DNA of 64,000 bases from UBA7672 sp047601145 (GCA_047601145.1 JASGJW010000003.1:124001-188000); one strand, 5' to 3'. Positions 33,340 to 43,153 are shown, numbered from the stretch's first letter. Notes: generated by a model from the letters alone, not told the origin. Program-made: numbers and translations.

Positions 33340-34920
33340 ATGAGCCAGACTGACAGCCTGACCGATGAACAGCTGACAGCCAGCGGCATGACCGTGGCTG
33401 TTCACGCCCGCCGCACACCGGATGCGCCTGCCATCATCTCGCAGAACGGCAATCGCACCTGGCGCGAGTTCAACGCCCACGCCAACCAGCTCGTGCGTGT
33501 CCTCCGCAAATGGGGTCTTCAGTCCGGCGACGGCGTCGCCCTGCTCGCCCACAACGGACCCGAATTCGCCGAAGTCTGGGCCGCCACCCAGCGCGCCGGC
33601 TTCCGTCTCACCGCTGTGAACTGGCACCAGTCTCCCGAGCTCATCGCGTACGTCGTCGACAATTGCGATGCGAAAGCCCTCGTCGCCTCGGCCCGCTTTG
33701 TGCCCGGCGCCACGGCTGCTGTCGAGAAAGCCGCCGGTAAGCTCACTGTGAAGCTCGCCTTCGCCGGCGCCATTTCCGGTTTCGACGACTATGAGGCCGC
33801 GCTCGCCGCCGAGAGCCCCGAGAACATCGAGAACCCGGAACCGGGCTCCACCATGCTCTACACCTCCGGCACCACGGGCCGCCCAAAGGGCGTTTATCGC
33901 AAGACCCGCCCCGTCGTGTCCCAGCTCACCGGCATTTGCAACGAGACAGCGAAGTGGAACCCGAAGACCGACATCTCGCTGCTCACCGGCCCGCTTTATC
34001 ACGCCGCCCCGCTTGGGATTAACTTCGTCATCCCGATCAATGCCGGCGTCGCCGTCCTGCTCATGGACAAGTGGGACGCGGAAGAAACTCTCCGCCTGAT
34101 CCAGGACCACAAGGCCACCCACACCCACATCGTCCCCACGATGATGCACCGCATGCTCCAGCTGCCGGAAGCGACGCGGAAGAAGTACGACATCTCTTCC
34201 ATGCGCTGGATCATCCATGGCGCAGCGCCCTGCCCGGCCCACGTGAAGCAGCAGATGATGGAATGGTTTGGTCCCACCATCTACGAATACTATTCCTCAA
34301 CCGAGGGCGGCGGCGTCTTCGTTGGCCCACACGAATGGCTGAAGAAGCCTGGCACGGTTGGCAAGGCCGTCCCCGGCGTCGAGATCAAGCTCCTCGACAT
34401 CGAAGGCAATCCGGTGCCTCAGGGCTCTGAAGGCCTCATCTATGTGAAGGCTCCCGCGACCGGCCGCTTCGAATACTACAAGGAGCAGACGAAAACGGAT
34501 TCCAGCTATCGCGGCGACTGGTTCACGCTCGGCGACATGGGCCGCTTCGACGCTGACGGCGATCTCTTTCTCACCGGCCGCACCGCAGAACTGATCATCT
34601 CCGGCGGCGTCAACATCTATCCCGTCGAGATCGATGAGATCCTCATCCGCCATCCCGATATCGCGGACGCCGCCGTCGTTGGCGTGCCCAACGAAGACTG
34701 GGGCGAAGAGATCAAGGCCGTGGTCGAGCTGAAGCCCGGCGTCGCACGCTCGACCGAAACCATGCAATCCATCCTCGACTTTGCGAAGGACAAACTGCCG
34801 GGCTTCCAGCGTCCGCGCACAATCGACTTCGTCGACACCCTGCCGCGCAACGCTGCCGGGAAGGTGCTTCGCGCCCAGGTCCGCGCGCCCTACTGGGCCG
34901 GCCGGTCGAAGAGCATCTGA
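33340..34920 (+). CDS. AMP-dependent acyl-CoA synthetase/ligase (second)
   Basis: A 526-residue ANL-family acyl-CoA ligase. Motifs: TMLYTSGTTGRPKGV, EYYSSTEGGGVF, FTLGDMGRFDADGDLFLTGR, ISGGVNIYPVEID, and NAAGKVLRAQ with the catalytic Lys. I start at the ATG at 33340 because the upstream frame overlaps the opposite-strand hydrolase. It is clearly diverged from the ligase at 29212 (different spacing and P-loop flanks), so the two probably activate different acids or steps. It is followed 23 bases later by a nitroreductase gene. Confidence 0.92.
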   Translation: MSQTDSLTDEQLTASGMTVAVHARRTPDAPAIISQNGNRTWREFNAHANQLVRVLRKWGLQSGDGVALLAHNGPEFAEVWAATQRAGFRLTAVNWHQSPELIAYVVDNCDAKALVASARFVPGATAAVEKAAGKLTVKLAFAGAISGFDDYEAALAAESPENIENPEPGSTMLYTSGTTGRPKGVYRKTRPVVSQLTGICNETAKWNPKTDISLLTGPLYHAAPLGINFVIPINAGVAVLLMDKWDAEETLRLIQDHKATHTHIVPTMMHRMLQLPEATRKKYDISSMRWIIHGAAPCPAHVKQQMMEWFGPTIYEYYSSTEGGGVFVGPHEWLKKPGTVGKAVPGVEIKLLDIEGNPVPQGSEGLIYVKAPATGRFEYYKEQTKTDSSYRGDWFTLGDMGRFDADGDLFLTGRTAELIISGGVNIYPVEIDEILIRHPDIADAAVVGVPNEDWGEEIKAVVELKPGVARSTETMQSILDFAKDKLPGFQRPRTIDFVDTLPRNAAGKVLRAQVRAPYWAGRSKSI

Positions 34921-34943
34921 CGCGAAAACGCCGGAGATCACAG

Positions 34944-35621
34944 ATGGAATACGAAGACGTCGTCCGCGGTCGCCGCAGCATTCGCGGCTACAAGCCCGAG
35001 CCGGTGCCGAAGGAGCTCATCCGAGAGGTGCTTGATCTCGCCATGCGTGCCCCATCCTCGCTCAACACCCAGCCGTGGAATTTCTATGTGGTCGCTGGAG
35101 AAGTCCTCGATCGCATCCGCGCCGGCAATACTGAGCGCAATCTGGCCGGCATTCCGCATAGCCGTGAATTTCGTATCCATGGCGAATACGCCGGCGTCCA
35201 CCGCGAACGCCAGATCGAGATCGCCAAGCAGCTCTTCGCCGCCATGAACATCGAACGCGATAACAAGCAGAAGCGCCAGGACTGGGTCCTGCGCGGCTTC
35301 CGCCAGTTCGACGCGCCGGTCGCCATCATCGTCACCTACGACCGCTCGATCCACGGCGGCGACATCGCCCCGTTCGATTGCGGCGCGGTCGCCAACGCCA
35401 TCGTCAACGCAGCCTGGTCGCGCGGCCTGGGTTGCGTGATCAACAGCCAGGGCATCATGCAGTCGCCCGTCGTGCGCGAGCACGCCGCCATCCCGGAAGA
35501 TCAGGTCATCATGATCTGCATCGCCATGGGCTGGCCAGATGACAGCTTCCCTGCCAATGCCGTCGTCTCCCGTCGCAAGTCGGTAGACGAAGCGACGGTC
35601 TTCCGCGGTTTCCCGGACTGA
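34944..35621 (+). CDS. Nitroreductase family flavoprotein
   Basis: A 225-residue FMN-dependent nitroreductase-fold protein. The FMN phosphate-binding N-terminus (RRSIRGYKPEPVPKE), the APSSLNTQPWNF segment and the C-terminal MICIAMGWP are typical. Such enzymes reduce nitro groups, quinones or enones with NAD(P)H; some serve in catabolic pathways. It likely shares a transcript with the upstream ligase. Its 3' end converges on the VOC gene 4 bases away. Confidence 0.9.
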   Translation: MEYEDVVRGRRSIRGYKPEPVPKELIREVLDLAMRAPSSLNTQPWNFYVVAGEVLDRIRAGNTERNLAGIPHSREFRIHGEYAGVHRERQIEIAKQLFAAMNIERDNKQKRQDWVLRGFRQFDAPVAIIVTYDRSIHGGDIAPFDCGAVANAIVNAAWSRGLGCVINSQGIMQSPVVREHAAIPEDQVIMICIAMGWPDDSFPANAVVSRRKSVDEATVFRGFPD

Positions 35622-35625
35622 TCGC

Positions 35626-36309
35626 TCAGGCCGGTACGGGCGGCTTGGGATAGGATGCAACCGCCGTGATCGTTTCATCCGGCGTTTTCAGCATCTGCAG
35701 ATACATCTCTTTCGGATAGACCATGTGCGGCTTTGCAGCGTCGTAAGCCGGTTGCCCGACCGGACTCGGTCCGGAATACGCCGGCGGTGAGCGGAACCGC
35801 GCCGCCTCGTCCGCTGAAATCCCGGCCTTGGCCAGGACCGCTGGATCGATCCACCGCTGTGGGTCGATCGCCTCGTGCGAGGTTGCGACCTCCAGCGTCA
35901 TCTGGTCCGGCCCCGCAAAATAGATCGACCGGCACATGCCATGATCGATCGGTCCGATGATGTTGACGCCATGGCTGCGGATACGATCACGCATCGCGAT
36001 AAGGTCGGCATCGCTTGCGACCCGGAAAGCCAGGTGCTGCAGCGTGCCCGGCGCACTTGGCAGGGCGCCGTTGCCTGCGTGGGTCTTGCCCAGCTCGATT
36101 GGGATCTCGTCCACCTTCGGCAGCTGCACGACCGAGAAGTAGCTGTGATCATCCAGCTTTAGAAATGCGTGCAATCCACCGGGCACGCCGTGCATGTCGA
36201 ATAGCGCGACGAGCGGACAGCCGACCACTTCAGAAAAGAAGGCAATGTGCTTCTTGATGTCTCCCGCCATGAAAGCGAGATGATGAATGCCGTTCGGCGC
36301 CTGCGGCAT
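35626..36309 (-). CDS. VOC family protein (glyoxalase/extradiol dioxygenase-like)
   Basis: A 227-residue protein with two beta-alpha-beta-beta-beta modules of the vicinal-oxygen-chelate fold. Candidate metal ligands are His in IHHLAFMAGDI, His in LQHLAFRV and Glu in QMTLEVATS. The ATG at 36309 is preceded by GGAGGA and is preferred to 36324. About 70 extra C-terminal residues follow the second module. Extradiol dioxygenase, lyase or isomerase activity is possible. Its place beside CoA ligases fits ring or side-chain catabolism. Confidence 0.85.
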   Translation of the reverse strand: MPQAPNGIHHLAFMAGDIKKHIAFFSEVVGCPLVALFDMHGVPGGLHAFLKLDDHSYFSVVQLPKVDEIPIELGKTHAGNGALPSAPGTLQHLAFRVASDADLIAMRDRIRSHGVNIIGPIDHGMCRSIYFAGPDQMTLEVATSHEAIDPQRWIDPAVLAKAGISADEAARFRSPPAYSGPSPVGQPAYDAAKPHMVYPKEMYLQMLKTPDETITAVASYPKPPVPA

Positions 36310-36532
36310 GTCTTCCTCCGTCATCCGCTGCGTGGTGCGGACGTCGTCGAGGTTGGCGCAGGTTGCGTCCAGCAGTCCAGCCGCCTCTCCCGCGTGAGTG
36401 CTCGATTGCGTCGATGGAAACTCGTGTTGCCGTGACGGCAGGCCACGGCGCGCGCATGGACTCGCGGAATGCCCACCCTATTCTCGGCCCTGCCGCCGGC
36501 GATGTCGCGGCGTTCCGCGCAGGACGGCTCTC

Positions 36533-37693
36533 ATGTCTCTGGTCCGCGAGCCCTACGGCTACGTCTACAAGGAAGAAAGCCGGCTCAAGGAAGTCTATGG
36601 CGGGCCTTCTGGGCAGGTTTTCGTCGAATGCATGCGTATCCGCCGCGACGATGTCGCCGCCACTTCAGTCATTCTGTTCAGTCATCCGATTGGCGGCGGC
36701 TCTTTCCTGCCGCTGGTGACGGCGCTGGCTCACGCCGGCCATCACGTCGTCTATTGCAACACCCGTTATCGCGGGAACGACACCGCCCTCATCCTTGAAA
36801 AGTGCGTCCTTGATCTCGGCGCCTGCATCGCAGACCTCAAAAAGCGCTTCGGCTATGAGAAGGTGATCCTCGGCGGCTGGTCCGGCGGCGGATCGCTCTC
36901 GCTGTTTTACCAGGACCAGGCCGAACATCCGACGATCACGCACACGCCAGCGGGCGATCCCGTTGATCTCGTCGGAGCGGAACTGCAGCCCGCCGACGGC
37001 GTCATGCTGCTCGCCGCCCACATCAGCCGCTCTGTCACGCTCACCGAATGGATGGACCCGTCGATCCTCGACGAAGCCCATCCCTTCGATCGTGATCCTG
37101 CCCTCAACATTTACAGCCCCGACTGCCCTGCCCGGCCTCCCTACCCTGCCGATTTTGTCTTCCGCTTCCGTGCAGCGCAGGTTGCCCGCAACCGACGCAT
37201 CACTGCTCGCGTCAAGGCCACGCTCACCAGCCTGCGCGCCGCGGGCGAACCCGATGCAGAACGCCCCTTCGTCGTGAACGGCACCATGTGCGACGTACGC
37301 TGGACAGATCCATCACAGGACCCATCCGACCGTCGACCCAATACCTGCTATCTCGGCGACCCATGCATCGCCAATGATGGCCCGGTCGGCCTCGCGCGCT
37401 TCACCACGCTCCGCTCCTGGCTCTCGCAATGGAGCTATGACGACAGCAACGCCAATGGCGTCATCAACGCAGCCCGCATCAGCGCGCCAGTTCTGGTGAT
37501 CAGCAACACCGCGGACCTCGCCTGCACGCCCAGTCATGCACGGCGGCTCTTTGATGCGACGGGCTCTTGCGACAAAACCTATGTCGATGTCGTCGGTGCG
37601 GATCACTACTACATCGAGCGCCCGGACCTCCTGCCTACCGCTGTCTCCGCCATCACCGGCTGGCTCCACGAGCGCGGCTTCGGCTCACGCTGA
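36533..37693 (+). CDS. Alpha/beta hydrolase family protein
   Basis: A 386-residue hydrolase starting at 36533. The oxyanion region is SHPIGGGSFLPLV and the nucleophile elbow is GGWSGGGSLSLF with Ser; the late Asp (NTADLACTPSHARR) and His (GADHYYIERPD) complete a plausible triad. A cap-like insert of about 130 residues lies between the nucleophile and the Asp. Likely an esterase or thioesterase of unknown substrate. It runs divergently from the VOC gene and is the last gene of the catabolic region. Confidence 0.85.
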   Translation: MSLVREPYGYVYKEESRLKEVYGGPSGQVFVECMRIRRDDVAATSVILFSHPIGGGSFLPLVTALAHAGHHVVYCNTRYRGNDTALILEKCVLDLGACIADLKKRFGYEKVILGGWSGGGSLSLFYQDQAEHPTITHTPAGDPVDLVGAELQPADGVMLLAAHISRSVTLTEWMDPSILDEAHPFDRDPALNIYSPDCPARPPYPADFVFRFRAAQVARNRRITARVKATLTSLRAAGEPDAERPFVVNGTMCDVRWTDPSQDPSDRRPNTCYLGDPCIANDGPVGLARFTTLRSWLSQWSYDDSNANGVINAARISAPVLVISNTADLACTPSHARRLFDATGSCDKTYVDVVGADHYYIERPDLLPTAVSAITGWLHERGFGSR

Positions 37694-37719
37694 ACGCTGA
37701 AGGTCGAAAGCCGTAAGCA

Positions 37720-37753
37720 CAAAAAGAAAGGGCGCACCGAAGTGCGCCCTTTC
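37720..37753 (-). terminator. Intrinsic terminator downstream of the TonB-dependent receptor gene
   Basis: A perfect 12-base-pair stem (37726-37737 with 37742-37753) encloses a four-base loop that reads TTCG on the minus strand. On the minus strand it is followed at once by TTTTT. It lies 23 bases after the receptor stop codon. It could also stop readthrough from the plus-strand hydrolase gene, though the T-tract favours the minus direction. Confidence 0.9.
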
Positions 37754-37775
37754 CCGTTTCATATCTGCGATTGGC

Positions 37776-40700
37776 TTAGAACTGGTAGCCGAGGCGCAGG
37801 AAGAACGTCCGGCCGCGCAGGTCATACTGCGAAGCGAAGCCCGGTGCGTTGCCGAAGCGGGTGGTGACACCCGTGGTAACTGCCGGCGGGGGGGCGTTGA
37901 AGATGTTCGAGATGCCGCCCGTGACCGTGAAGTTATCGCCACGGTAGCGGACCGACACGTCGTGCGAGAGCCACGGGTCAACCTTGTTGATGCGGTTGAT
38001 GGTCTCGCCGAAGTAAGCGGCGAGGTCCGCAGCAAACGGCTCGTGATCCATCGAACCGACGTAGTCGACGAACCAGGAGTACGTGAAGTCGCCTTGACGC
38101 AGCTGGATCGTCGCGTCGCCGACCCACTCCGGATCGCCGAGCGAGCCGTTGAAGTCGCTCGTCGCGAAGCCCGAGGCAACGGTCGGCGAGAACAGGAAGT
38201 TCACATCTTCCGTCGTGTGCGTGGCCGACACGTCGATCGACAGGTTACCGAAGTCGAACTCGTGCTCGTAGCGGAGGGTGATGTCGATACCCGCCGTGAC
38301 TTGCGAGTCGGCGTTCAGGTAGTTGTCGTGGACCAGCGTGACCGAGTTCGGGTTGATCGCAGCGTTCGGCGCGTTGCGCGTGAACAGCGAGCAGAACACG
38401 TTCGGGTACACCGGCGAGCCGTAGCAGCCGCCCAGGATGGTGCCGGCGCCGAGCTGGGTCACCGCGTTGTTCACTTCGATGTCGAAGTAATCGATCGCGA
38501 GGCTCAGATCGAGGAAGTCCGGCGTCCAGATGAGACCGAGCGTCTTGGCGTCGGAGGTCTCGGCGTCGAGGAGGCCGATGCCGCCAGCCGAGACGATCGT
38601 CGCCGAAGAGCCGAGACCCGTGTAGTTGCCGGGGATGCCAGCAGCTGCGCAGTTCGTCTGGATGTTCGGGTTGGACGAGTTCGCCCAGTTGATGCACGGG
38701 TCGATCGACGTTTGCGGCAGGAAGCCCGTCTGGTTGCCCAGGTACAGCTCGTACAGCGCCGGGGCGCGGTAGGACGTACCCTGCGTTCCGCGGATGCGGA
38801 CCGACGGGATGATCTGCCAGTTGAGGCCGGCTTTCCACACGCTGTCCGAACCGTACGAGTCGTAGTCGAAGCCGCGGGTCGAACCATCAAGGGTCAGTTC
38901 CTCGATGAAGGGCAGACCCTTCAGCAGCGGAACGTTCACCTCGGCGAAGAACTCCGTGACCGTGTCGTCGCCGCGGGTGTTGCCCGCCGACGTCGTGCCC
39001 CAGAACTCGTTGTTCACCGAGCGCGGGTCCGGAGTGTCGTCGATCTCGAAGTGACGCCATTCAGCGCCGACCGCAACGCCCAGCGGGCCGGCCGGGAGCT
39101 CGAGCAGGTCGCCGGTGACAACGCCCGTGACGATCGTCTGATCGTAGGTCGTCGTGCCTTTCGAGATACCCGTCAGCAGGTCATACGTGGCCTGCGAGTA
39201 GTTGCCCGACAGGAACGCCGGGTCGAACGGGTTGTAGTTCGGGCCGTGATAGAGGCCATCCGACGGGCTCACATAGTTCCAGTCACCCGCAGTTTCCTTC
39301 AGGATCTGGTTGCCCGTGTATTCGCCGTCCGACGAGCTGTAGGAGGCGTTCAGCGACCAGGTCCAGCCCGGCAGCAGGAAGTCGCCGGTCACGCCGCTGT
39401 TGATGTAATAGTAGTCCACGTCGACGGAGTTGTCCGACGGCCAGATCGTGATCGGCTGGGCGACACGGAACGGGCCGGAAGCAACAAAGCCCGTAGCCGG
39501 CGTTTGATAAAGGCCGGGGACGTCGTAGCCAGCGTTGTTCGCGATTTGGGGGAAGAACTGGCGAACGCGGTGGCTGTCGTACTCACGACGGGTGAAGAGA
39601 GCTTCCGTCGTCCAGTCCAGGCCGCCGAGGATGTCGAGCGTCAGGTCCAGCTTTCCGTATGCGCTGAGACGATCAACGCCGGCAATCGCGTCGCTGTCGA
39701 GGAAGCGCTGGTCGTTCAGCACGTCTTCGTAATAGGCGATGCCGCCCTGACCAGCCGCGCAGTTACCCGTTGCAGGGCGCTGCGTTCCGGCCACGCCGGG
39801 GTTGCAGTCGTAGGTCTGGTTGGTGCGCGGACGGTAGCCAGCGAACGGCCCGATCGTGTTGCCTTGCGGCGACGGGATGTAGCGGGTGCCGCCGACAGCG
39901 TCGATCACGGTGTTGAAGTAGATGTTGCCCGAGGTGCAACCACCGAGGCTCGTGCCGGCGAGGATCGAACGATCCTGACGGTCGATGCGCCGGCCGGTGT
40001 TGGCGTCGTAGGCCAGATCCTGGGCGCAGGCGAGATAGGAACGATCGCCGAACTTCAGCGGGTCACGGCTCTCGTACTCGGCTGCGAGCATGAGGTTGCC
40101 GCCGAAGAGGTCGAAGCCAATCGCGCCGTTGACCTGCAGCGTGTTACCGCCGCCTGCTTCGGTCGCGTTGTACTGGACGCTCAGTTCCGGCTTGTCGATC
40201 GACGAACGGGTGATGATGTTGGCAACACCGGCCACGGCGTCCGAGCCGTACACCGACGAGGCGCCGTCCTTCAGGATCTCAACACGGCTGATGATCGAGT
40301 CCGGAACGACCTGAAGGTCGAACGCGGCAACCTGACCACGTACGCCGGCCGGGCCGGGGCGCTGGCCGTTGAGGAGCACCAGAGAGCGCTGGGCGCCAAG
40401 GCCCCGCAGCGAGATCGAGTTGATGCCCGGGCCGCCTTCGACAACGAAGCCGCCGAACTGGTTGTTCAGCTGCAGCGAGCCGTTGGCGATCGAGGAACCC
40501 TGGAGGATTTCCGAGGTGTCCACGAGGCCTTCCAGCGTCGAGGCTTCCGCCGTGATCACCTGGATCGGCGCGGTCGACGTGAACGCGTCACGTGCGATGC
40601 GCGAACCCGTCACGACGACGCGGTCGCTGGATTCTGCGGGCTTTTCCGCCGGCTTGGTGGTGTCCACCGCCGGAGGTTGATCCGTAGTGGGCGTTTGCGC

Positions 40701-40787
40701 GACAGCAGCGCCCATTGCGAGTGTGAGAGCGCCAAAAGCGGCGCCGCCACGGAAAAGTCTGCGCAGTGATGCGCTCGTGTTGGACAT
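37776..40787 (-). CDS. TonB-dependent outer-membrane receptor
   Basis: A 1003-residue receptor. The start at 40787 gives a signal peptide ending at VAQ, followed by a Thr/Pro/Glu spacer and the plug domain (DRVVVTGSRIARDAF, GGPGINSISLRGLG, SLVLLNGQRPGP, SRVEILKDGASSVYGSDAVAGVANIITR). A 22-strand barrel follows, ending in the outer-membrane C-terminal LRLGYQF. No N-terminal STN signalling domain is present, so direct sigma/anti-sigma signalling is unlikely. The large size and absence of a clear TonB box by eye leave the substrate open; large receptors of this type often take up oligosaccharides, peptides or iron complexes. A peptidase gene lies divergently, so peptide uptake is one guess. Confidence 0.94.
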   Translation of the reverse strand: MSNTSASLRRLFRGGAAFGALTLAMGAAVAQTPTTDQPPAVDTTKPAEKPAESSDRVVVTGSRIARDAFTSTAPIQVITAEASTLEGLVDTSEILQGSSIANGSLQLNNQFGGFVVEGGPGINSISLRGLGAQRSLVLLNGQRPGPAGVRGQVAAFDLQVVPDSIISRVEILKDGASSVYGSDAVAGVANIITRSSIDKPELSVQYNATEAGGGNTLQVNGAIGFDLFGGNLMLAAEYESRDPLKFGDRSYLACAQDLAYDANTGRRIDRQDRSILAGTSLGGCTSGNIYFNTVIDAVGGTRYIPSPQGNTIGPFAGYRPRTNQTYDCNPGVAGTQRPATGNCAAGQGGIAYYEDVLNDQRFLDSDAIAGVDRLSAYGKLDLTLDILGGLDWTTEALFTRREYDSHRVRQFFPQIANNAGYDVPGLYQTPATGFVASGPFRVAQPITIWPSDNSVDVDYYYINSGVTGDFLLPGWTWSLNASYSSSDGEYTGNQILKETAGDWNYVSPSDGLYHGPNYNPFDPAFLSGNYSQATYDLLTGISKGTTTYDQTIVTGVVTGDLLELPAGPLGVAVGAEWRHFEIDDTPDPRSVNNEFWGTTSAGNTRGDDTVTEFFAEVNVPLLKGLPFIEELTLDGSTRGFDYDSYGSDSVWKAGLNWQIIPSVRIRGTQGTSYRAPALYELYLGNQTGFLPQTSIDPCINWANSSNPNIQTNCAAAGIPGNYTGLGSSATIVSAGGIGLLDAETSDAKTLGLIWTPDFLDLSLAIDYFDIEVNNAVTQLGAGTILGGCYGSPVYPNVFCSLFTRNAPNAAINPNSVTLVHDNYLNADSQVTAGIDITLRYEHEFDFGNLSIDVSATHTTEDVNFLFSPTVASGFATSDFNGSLGDPEWVGDATIQLRQGDFTYSWFVDYVGSMDHEPFAADLAAYFGETINRINKVDPWLSHDVSVRYRGDNFTVTGGISNIFNAPPPAVTTGVTTRFGNAPGFASQYDLRGRTFFLRLGYQF

Positions 40788-40904
40788 GATTGACCCCAGA
40801 ATGCCGACTAAAAGGAAACCCGTCCTGACTCGGGTTACTGCCGGTTCTCGCACGGGTAATTTCAATTCATCAATCGCAGACGGTGCGCGATGTCGCGTTC
40901 TCGA

Positions 40905-40914
40905 CACAATTGTG
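40905..40914. promoter_or_regulatory. Perfect 10-base palindrome upstream of the TonB receptor gene
   Basis: CACAATTGTG at 40905-40914 is a perfect palindrome in the 246 bases between the receptor start and the divergent S9 peptidase start. A second hairpin (AACCCG at 40817-40822 with CGGGTT at 40831-40836) lies in the receptor leader about 30 bases before its start codon. Either could be a control element, but a single short palindrome can occur by chance. Confidence 0.25.
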
Positions 40915-41033
40915 GCGCCTTGGACACAAGCCCCCTCACCGTTTGGGGCATGATTTTCCAATTCGGTGGAGCCTGCGTGATACCTCTTGCGACTTTACGT
41001 CAAACGCCGCAGCATTAAGCCTAGCATTCGAAC

Positions 41034-43079
41034 GTGTTCACCCTTGAAAATCAGAGGTTTGCCTTGTCTAGGAGCCATCTAGGAATCGCTCTGGCAGCGA
41101 TGCTGCTCGGGTCGGGAGCGGCCTACGCACAAAAGCTTGATGTGGAATCTCTTGCCCGCATGCCCGATGTGACGGGCGTCACAATGTCGGCCGAGGGCGA
41201 TTTTATCGTCGCCATCCGCTCTGACCCTCGCGACAACACCAAACGGGTTATCGCTACGGCAGATATCTCCGACGTGAAAACTGGCCAGGCACTCAACTGG
41301 ACGGCGACTCCGAGCGACCGGATGAGCTTCGTTCAGGCGAGAGCGCTGAAGGTGGGCAAGGTGTTTGCCGTGGCCAGCCAGGCGTGGACCGGAAACCTCT
41401 CCGGCTGCGGTGAAGGCAAGAGCACAGGCGCCACCAAGACCTACCTCTACAAGGTCTTCCTGTCCGACAAGACGGTGAAACAGTTCGACGACCCCTTCGA
41501 GGCAGGTCGGGCGCTCGGCGTCAGCGCCGAAACACAGCGCTGCCTGGAGATCGGCACCAATCCGTCGATCATCGATCTCCCGTTGGACCCAGAAAGCGTC
41601 ATCATCCGTCACGTCGATGCGTCCGACTTCTCCTCGCGCTATTCGAAACTCAATCTGAAGACCGGCAAAAGCTCGGGCATGTTCAAGGACGTGGGGGACA
41701 TGGCGATCGGCCTGATCGACCCGCGCGATGGCACGGTCCGGGTCAAACAGAAGACCGACGCCAAGGGTGGCGATCTCAACTACGACGCCGAAACCTACAT
41801 CCTCAACCCGACGACCGGGAACTTCGACCTGGAACAACCGCTCACGGTCGACTTCAAGAACCGGAACCAGATGGATGTCGTCGACTACGACGAAGAGACC
41901 GGGAAGTATTTTGTCGTCACCGACAAGTTCTCCGATCATGCCGCCGTGTATCTGTACGATGCACGCACGGACAAGTTCGATGACCAGCCGCTGTTCGCTC
42001 ACAAGGACTTCAACGCGACGGGAGTAGTGCTCGGCTCCCACAAGTCGGATTTCGGCAAAATTCTCGGCTTCACCTACAACGGCGCCGACTCGATGACCTA
42101 CTGGACGGATCCGGACCTGGCTTCGGTCCAGAAAGGCCTCGAGGCTTCGTTCAAAGGACAGATGGTGTTCATCCGTGGCTTCACGGATGACCGCTCCAAG
42201 ATCCTGTTCGCCGTGGAGAGCCCGCGCAATGCGCCGGCCTATTACATCCTCCTCAACAAGAAGAGCCTTGTCGGCATTGGCTCGGAGCGGCCGTGGATCA
42301 AGCCGGAATCGCTCGGCGAGCGCACTCTGATTTACTACGACGCGCGTGATGGGCTGAAGATTCCGGGCTTCCTCACCCTGCCCCCGGGCTTCAAGAAGGG
42401 CGACCCTGCGCCGCCAGCGATCGTCATGCCCCACGGTGGTCCGTGGGCGCGTGACTTCATTGGTTGGGACGCCACGGGCTGGACGCAGTTCCTCGCCACG
42501 CGCGGCTTCGCTGTCCTCCAGCCTCAGTATCGCGGCAGCGATGGCTGGAGCCACAACCTCTGGCTCGCCGGCGACGGCGAGTGGGGGCTGAAGATGCAGG
42601 ACGACAAGGACGACGGTGCCAACTGGATGGTGAAGGAAGGCTACGCCAACAAGGACCGCATCGCGATCTTTGGCTACTCCTACGGCGGCTTCGCGGCCTT
42701 CGCTGCTTCTGTTCGTCCGGGCGGTCCGTTCAAGTGCGCCATCGCCGGCGCAGGCGTGTCGAACCTGACCCGCATCGCCAACAACTGGGGTGAGAACCGC
42801 CAGCAGCGCGCCTATCAGGGGCGGACTGTGAAGGGTATGGACCCGCAGCAGAACGCGTCCAAGCTCGCCATGCCGATCCTGATCTATCACGGCGACCGCG
42901 ACGTTCGCGTGCCGCTGTATCACGCCACCGACTTCTACAACTCGGTGAAGTCGACCGGCAAAGCGACGCTGAAGGTCCTGCCTGACATGGGCCACCAGCT
43001 CGACAAATGGACGTCCGGCAACACGCGTGACTCGCTCAACGCGATCGAGGACTTCCTCACGAATACCTGCAAGATCTAG
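41034..43079 (+). CDS. S9 family (prolyl oligopeptidase-like) exported peptidase
   Basis: A 681-residue protein with a signal peptide ending near AAYAQ, an N-terminal beta-propeller-like half, and a C-terminal alpha/beta-hydrolase half. The catalytic Ser is in GYSYGGFAAF (about residue 548), the Asp in YHGDRDVRVP and the His in DMGHQLDKW. The first in-frame start is a GTG at 41034; a TTG at 41064 would give a tidier signal sequence. Such enzymes cut short peptides in the periplasm. It is divergent from the TonB receptor and has its own terminator. Confidence 0.9.
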   Translation: MFTLENQRFALSRSHLGIALAAMLLGSGAAYAQKLDVESLARMPDVTGVTMSAEGDFIVAIRSDPRDNTKRVIATADISDVKTGQALNWTATPSDRMSFVQARALKVGKVFAVASQAWTGNLSGCGEGKSTGATKTYLYKVFLSDKTVKQFDDPFEAGRALGVSAETQRCLEIGTNPSIIDLPLDPESVIIRHVDASDFSSRYSKLNLKTGKSSGMFKDVGDMAIGLIDPRDGTVRVKQKTDAKGGDLNYDAETYILNPTTGNFDLEQPLTVDFKNRNQMDVVDYDEETGKYFVVTDKFSDHAAVYLYDARTDKFDDQPLFAHKDFNATGVVLGSHKSDFGKILGFTYNGADSMTYWTDPDLASVQKGLEASFKGQMVFIRGFTDDRSKILFAVESPRNAPAYYILLNKKSLVGIGSERPWIKPESLGERTLIYYDARDGLKIPGFLTLPPGFKKGDPAPPAIVMPHGGPWARDFIGWDATGWTQFLATRGFAVLQPQYRGSDGWSHNLWLAGDGEWGLKMQDDKDDGANWMVKEGYANKDRIAIFGYSYGGFAAFAASVRPGGPFKCAIAGAGVSNLTRIANNWGENRQQRAYQGRTVKGMDPQQNASKLAMPILIYHGDRDVRVPLYHATDFYNSVKSTGKATLKVLPDMGHQLDKWTSGNTRDSLNAIEDFLTNTCKI

Positions 43080-43100
43080 GATTTGCGGGATCTGAATTGA

Positions 43101-43133
43101 AACGCCCCGGACCTCAGGTCCGGGGCGTTTTTC
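43101..43133 (+). terminator. Intrinsic terminator downstream of the S9 peptidase gene
   Basis: A 12-base-pair GC-rich perfect stem (43101-43112 with 43118-43129) and a 5-base loop are followed by a T-tract ending near 43132. It starts 22 bases after the peptidase stop. The minus-strand symporter gene ends 22 bases further on, so readthrough in that direction may also be reduced. Confidence 0.92.
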
Positions 43134-43153
43134 TATGATCGGTTGGCGTCTTC

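Noticed and set aside
33220..34242. N-terminal extension of the hydrolase at 32047-33219 to 731 codons
   Set aside because: The extension is antisense to the acyl-CoA ligase at 33340-34920 and shows no similarity to hydrolases.
37962..40769. 935-codon open frame opposite the TonB receptor
   Set aside because: It is very rich in Arg, Val, Asp and Glu with no domain, and is explained by codon bias of the receptor gene, which has a signal peptide, plug and barrel end.
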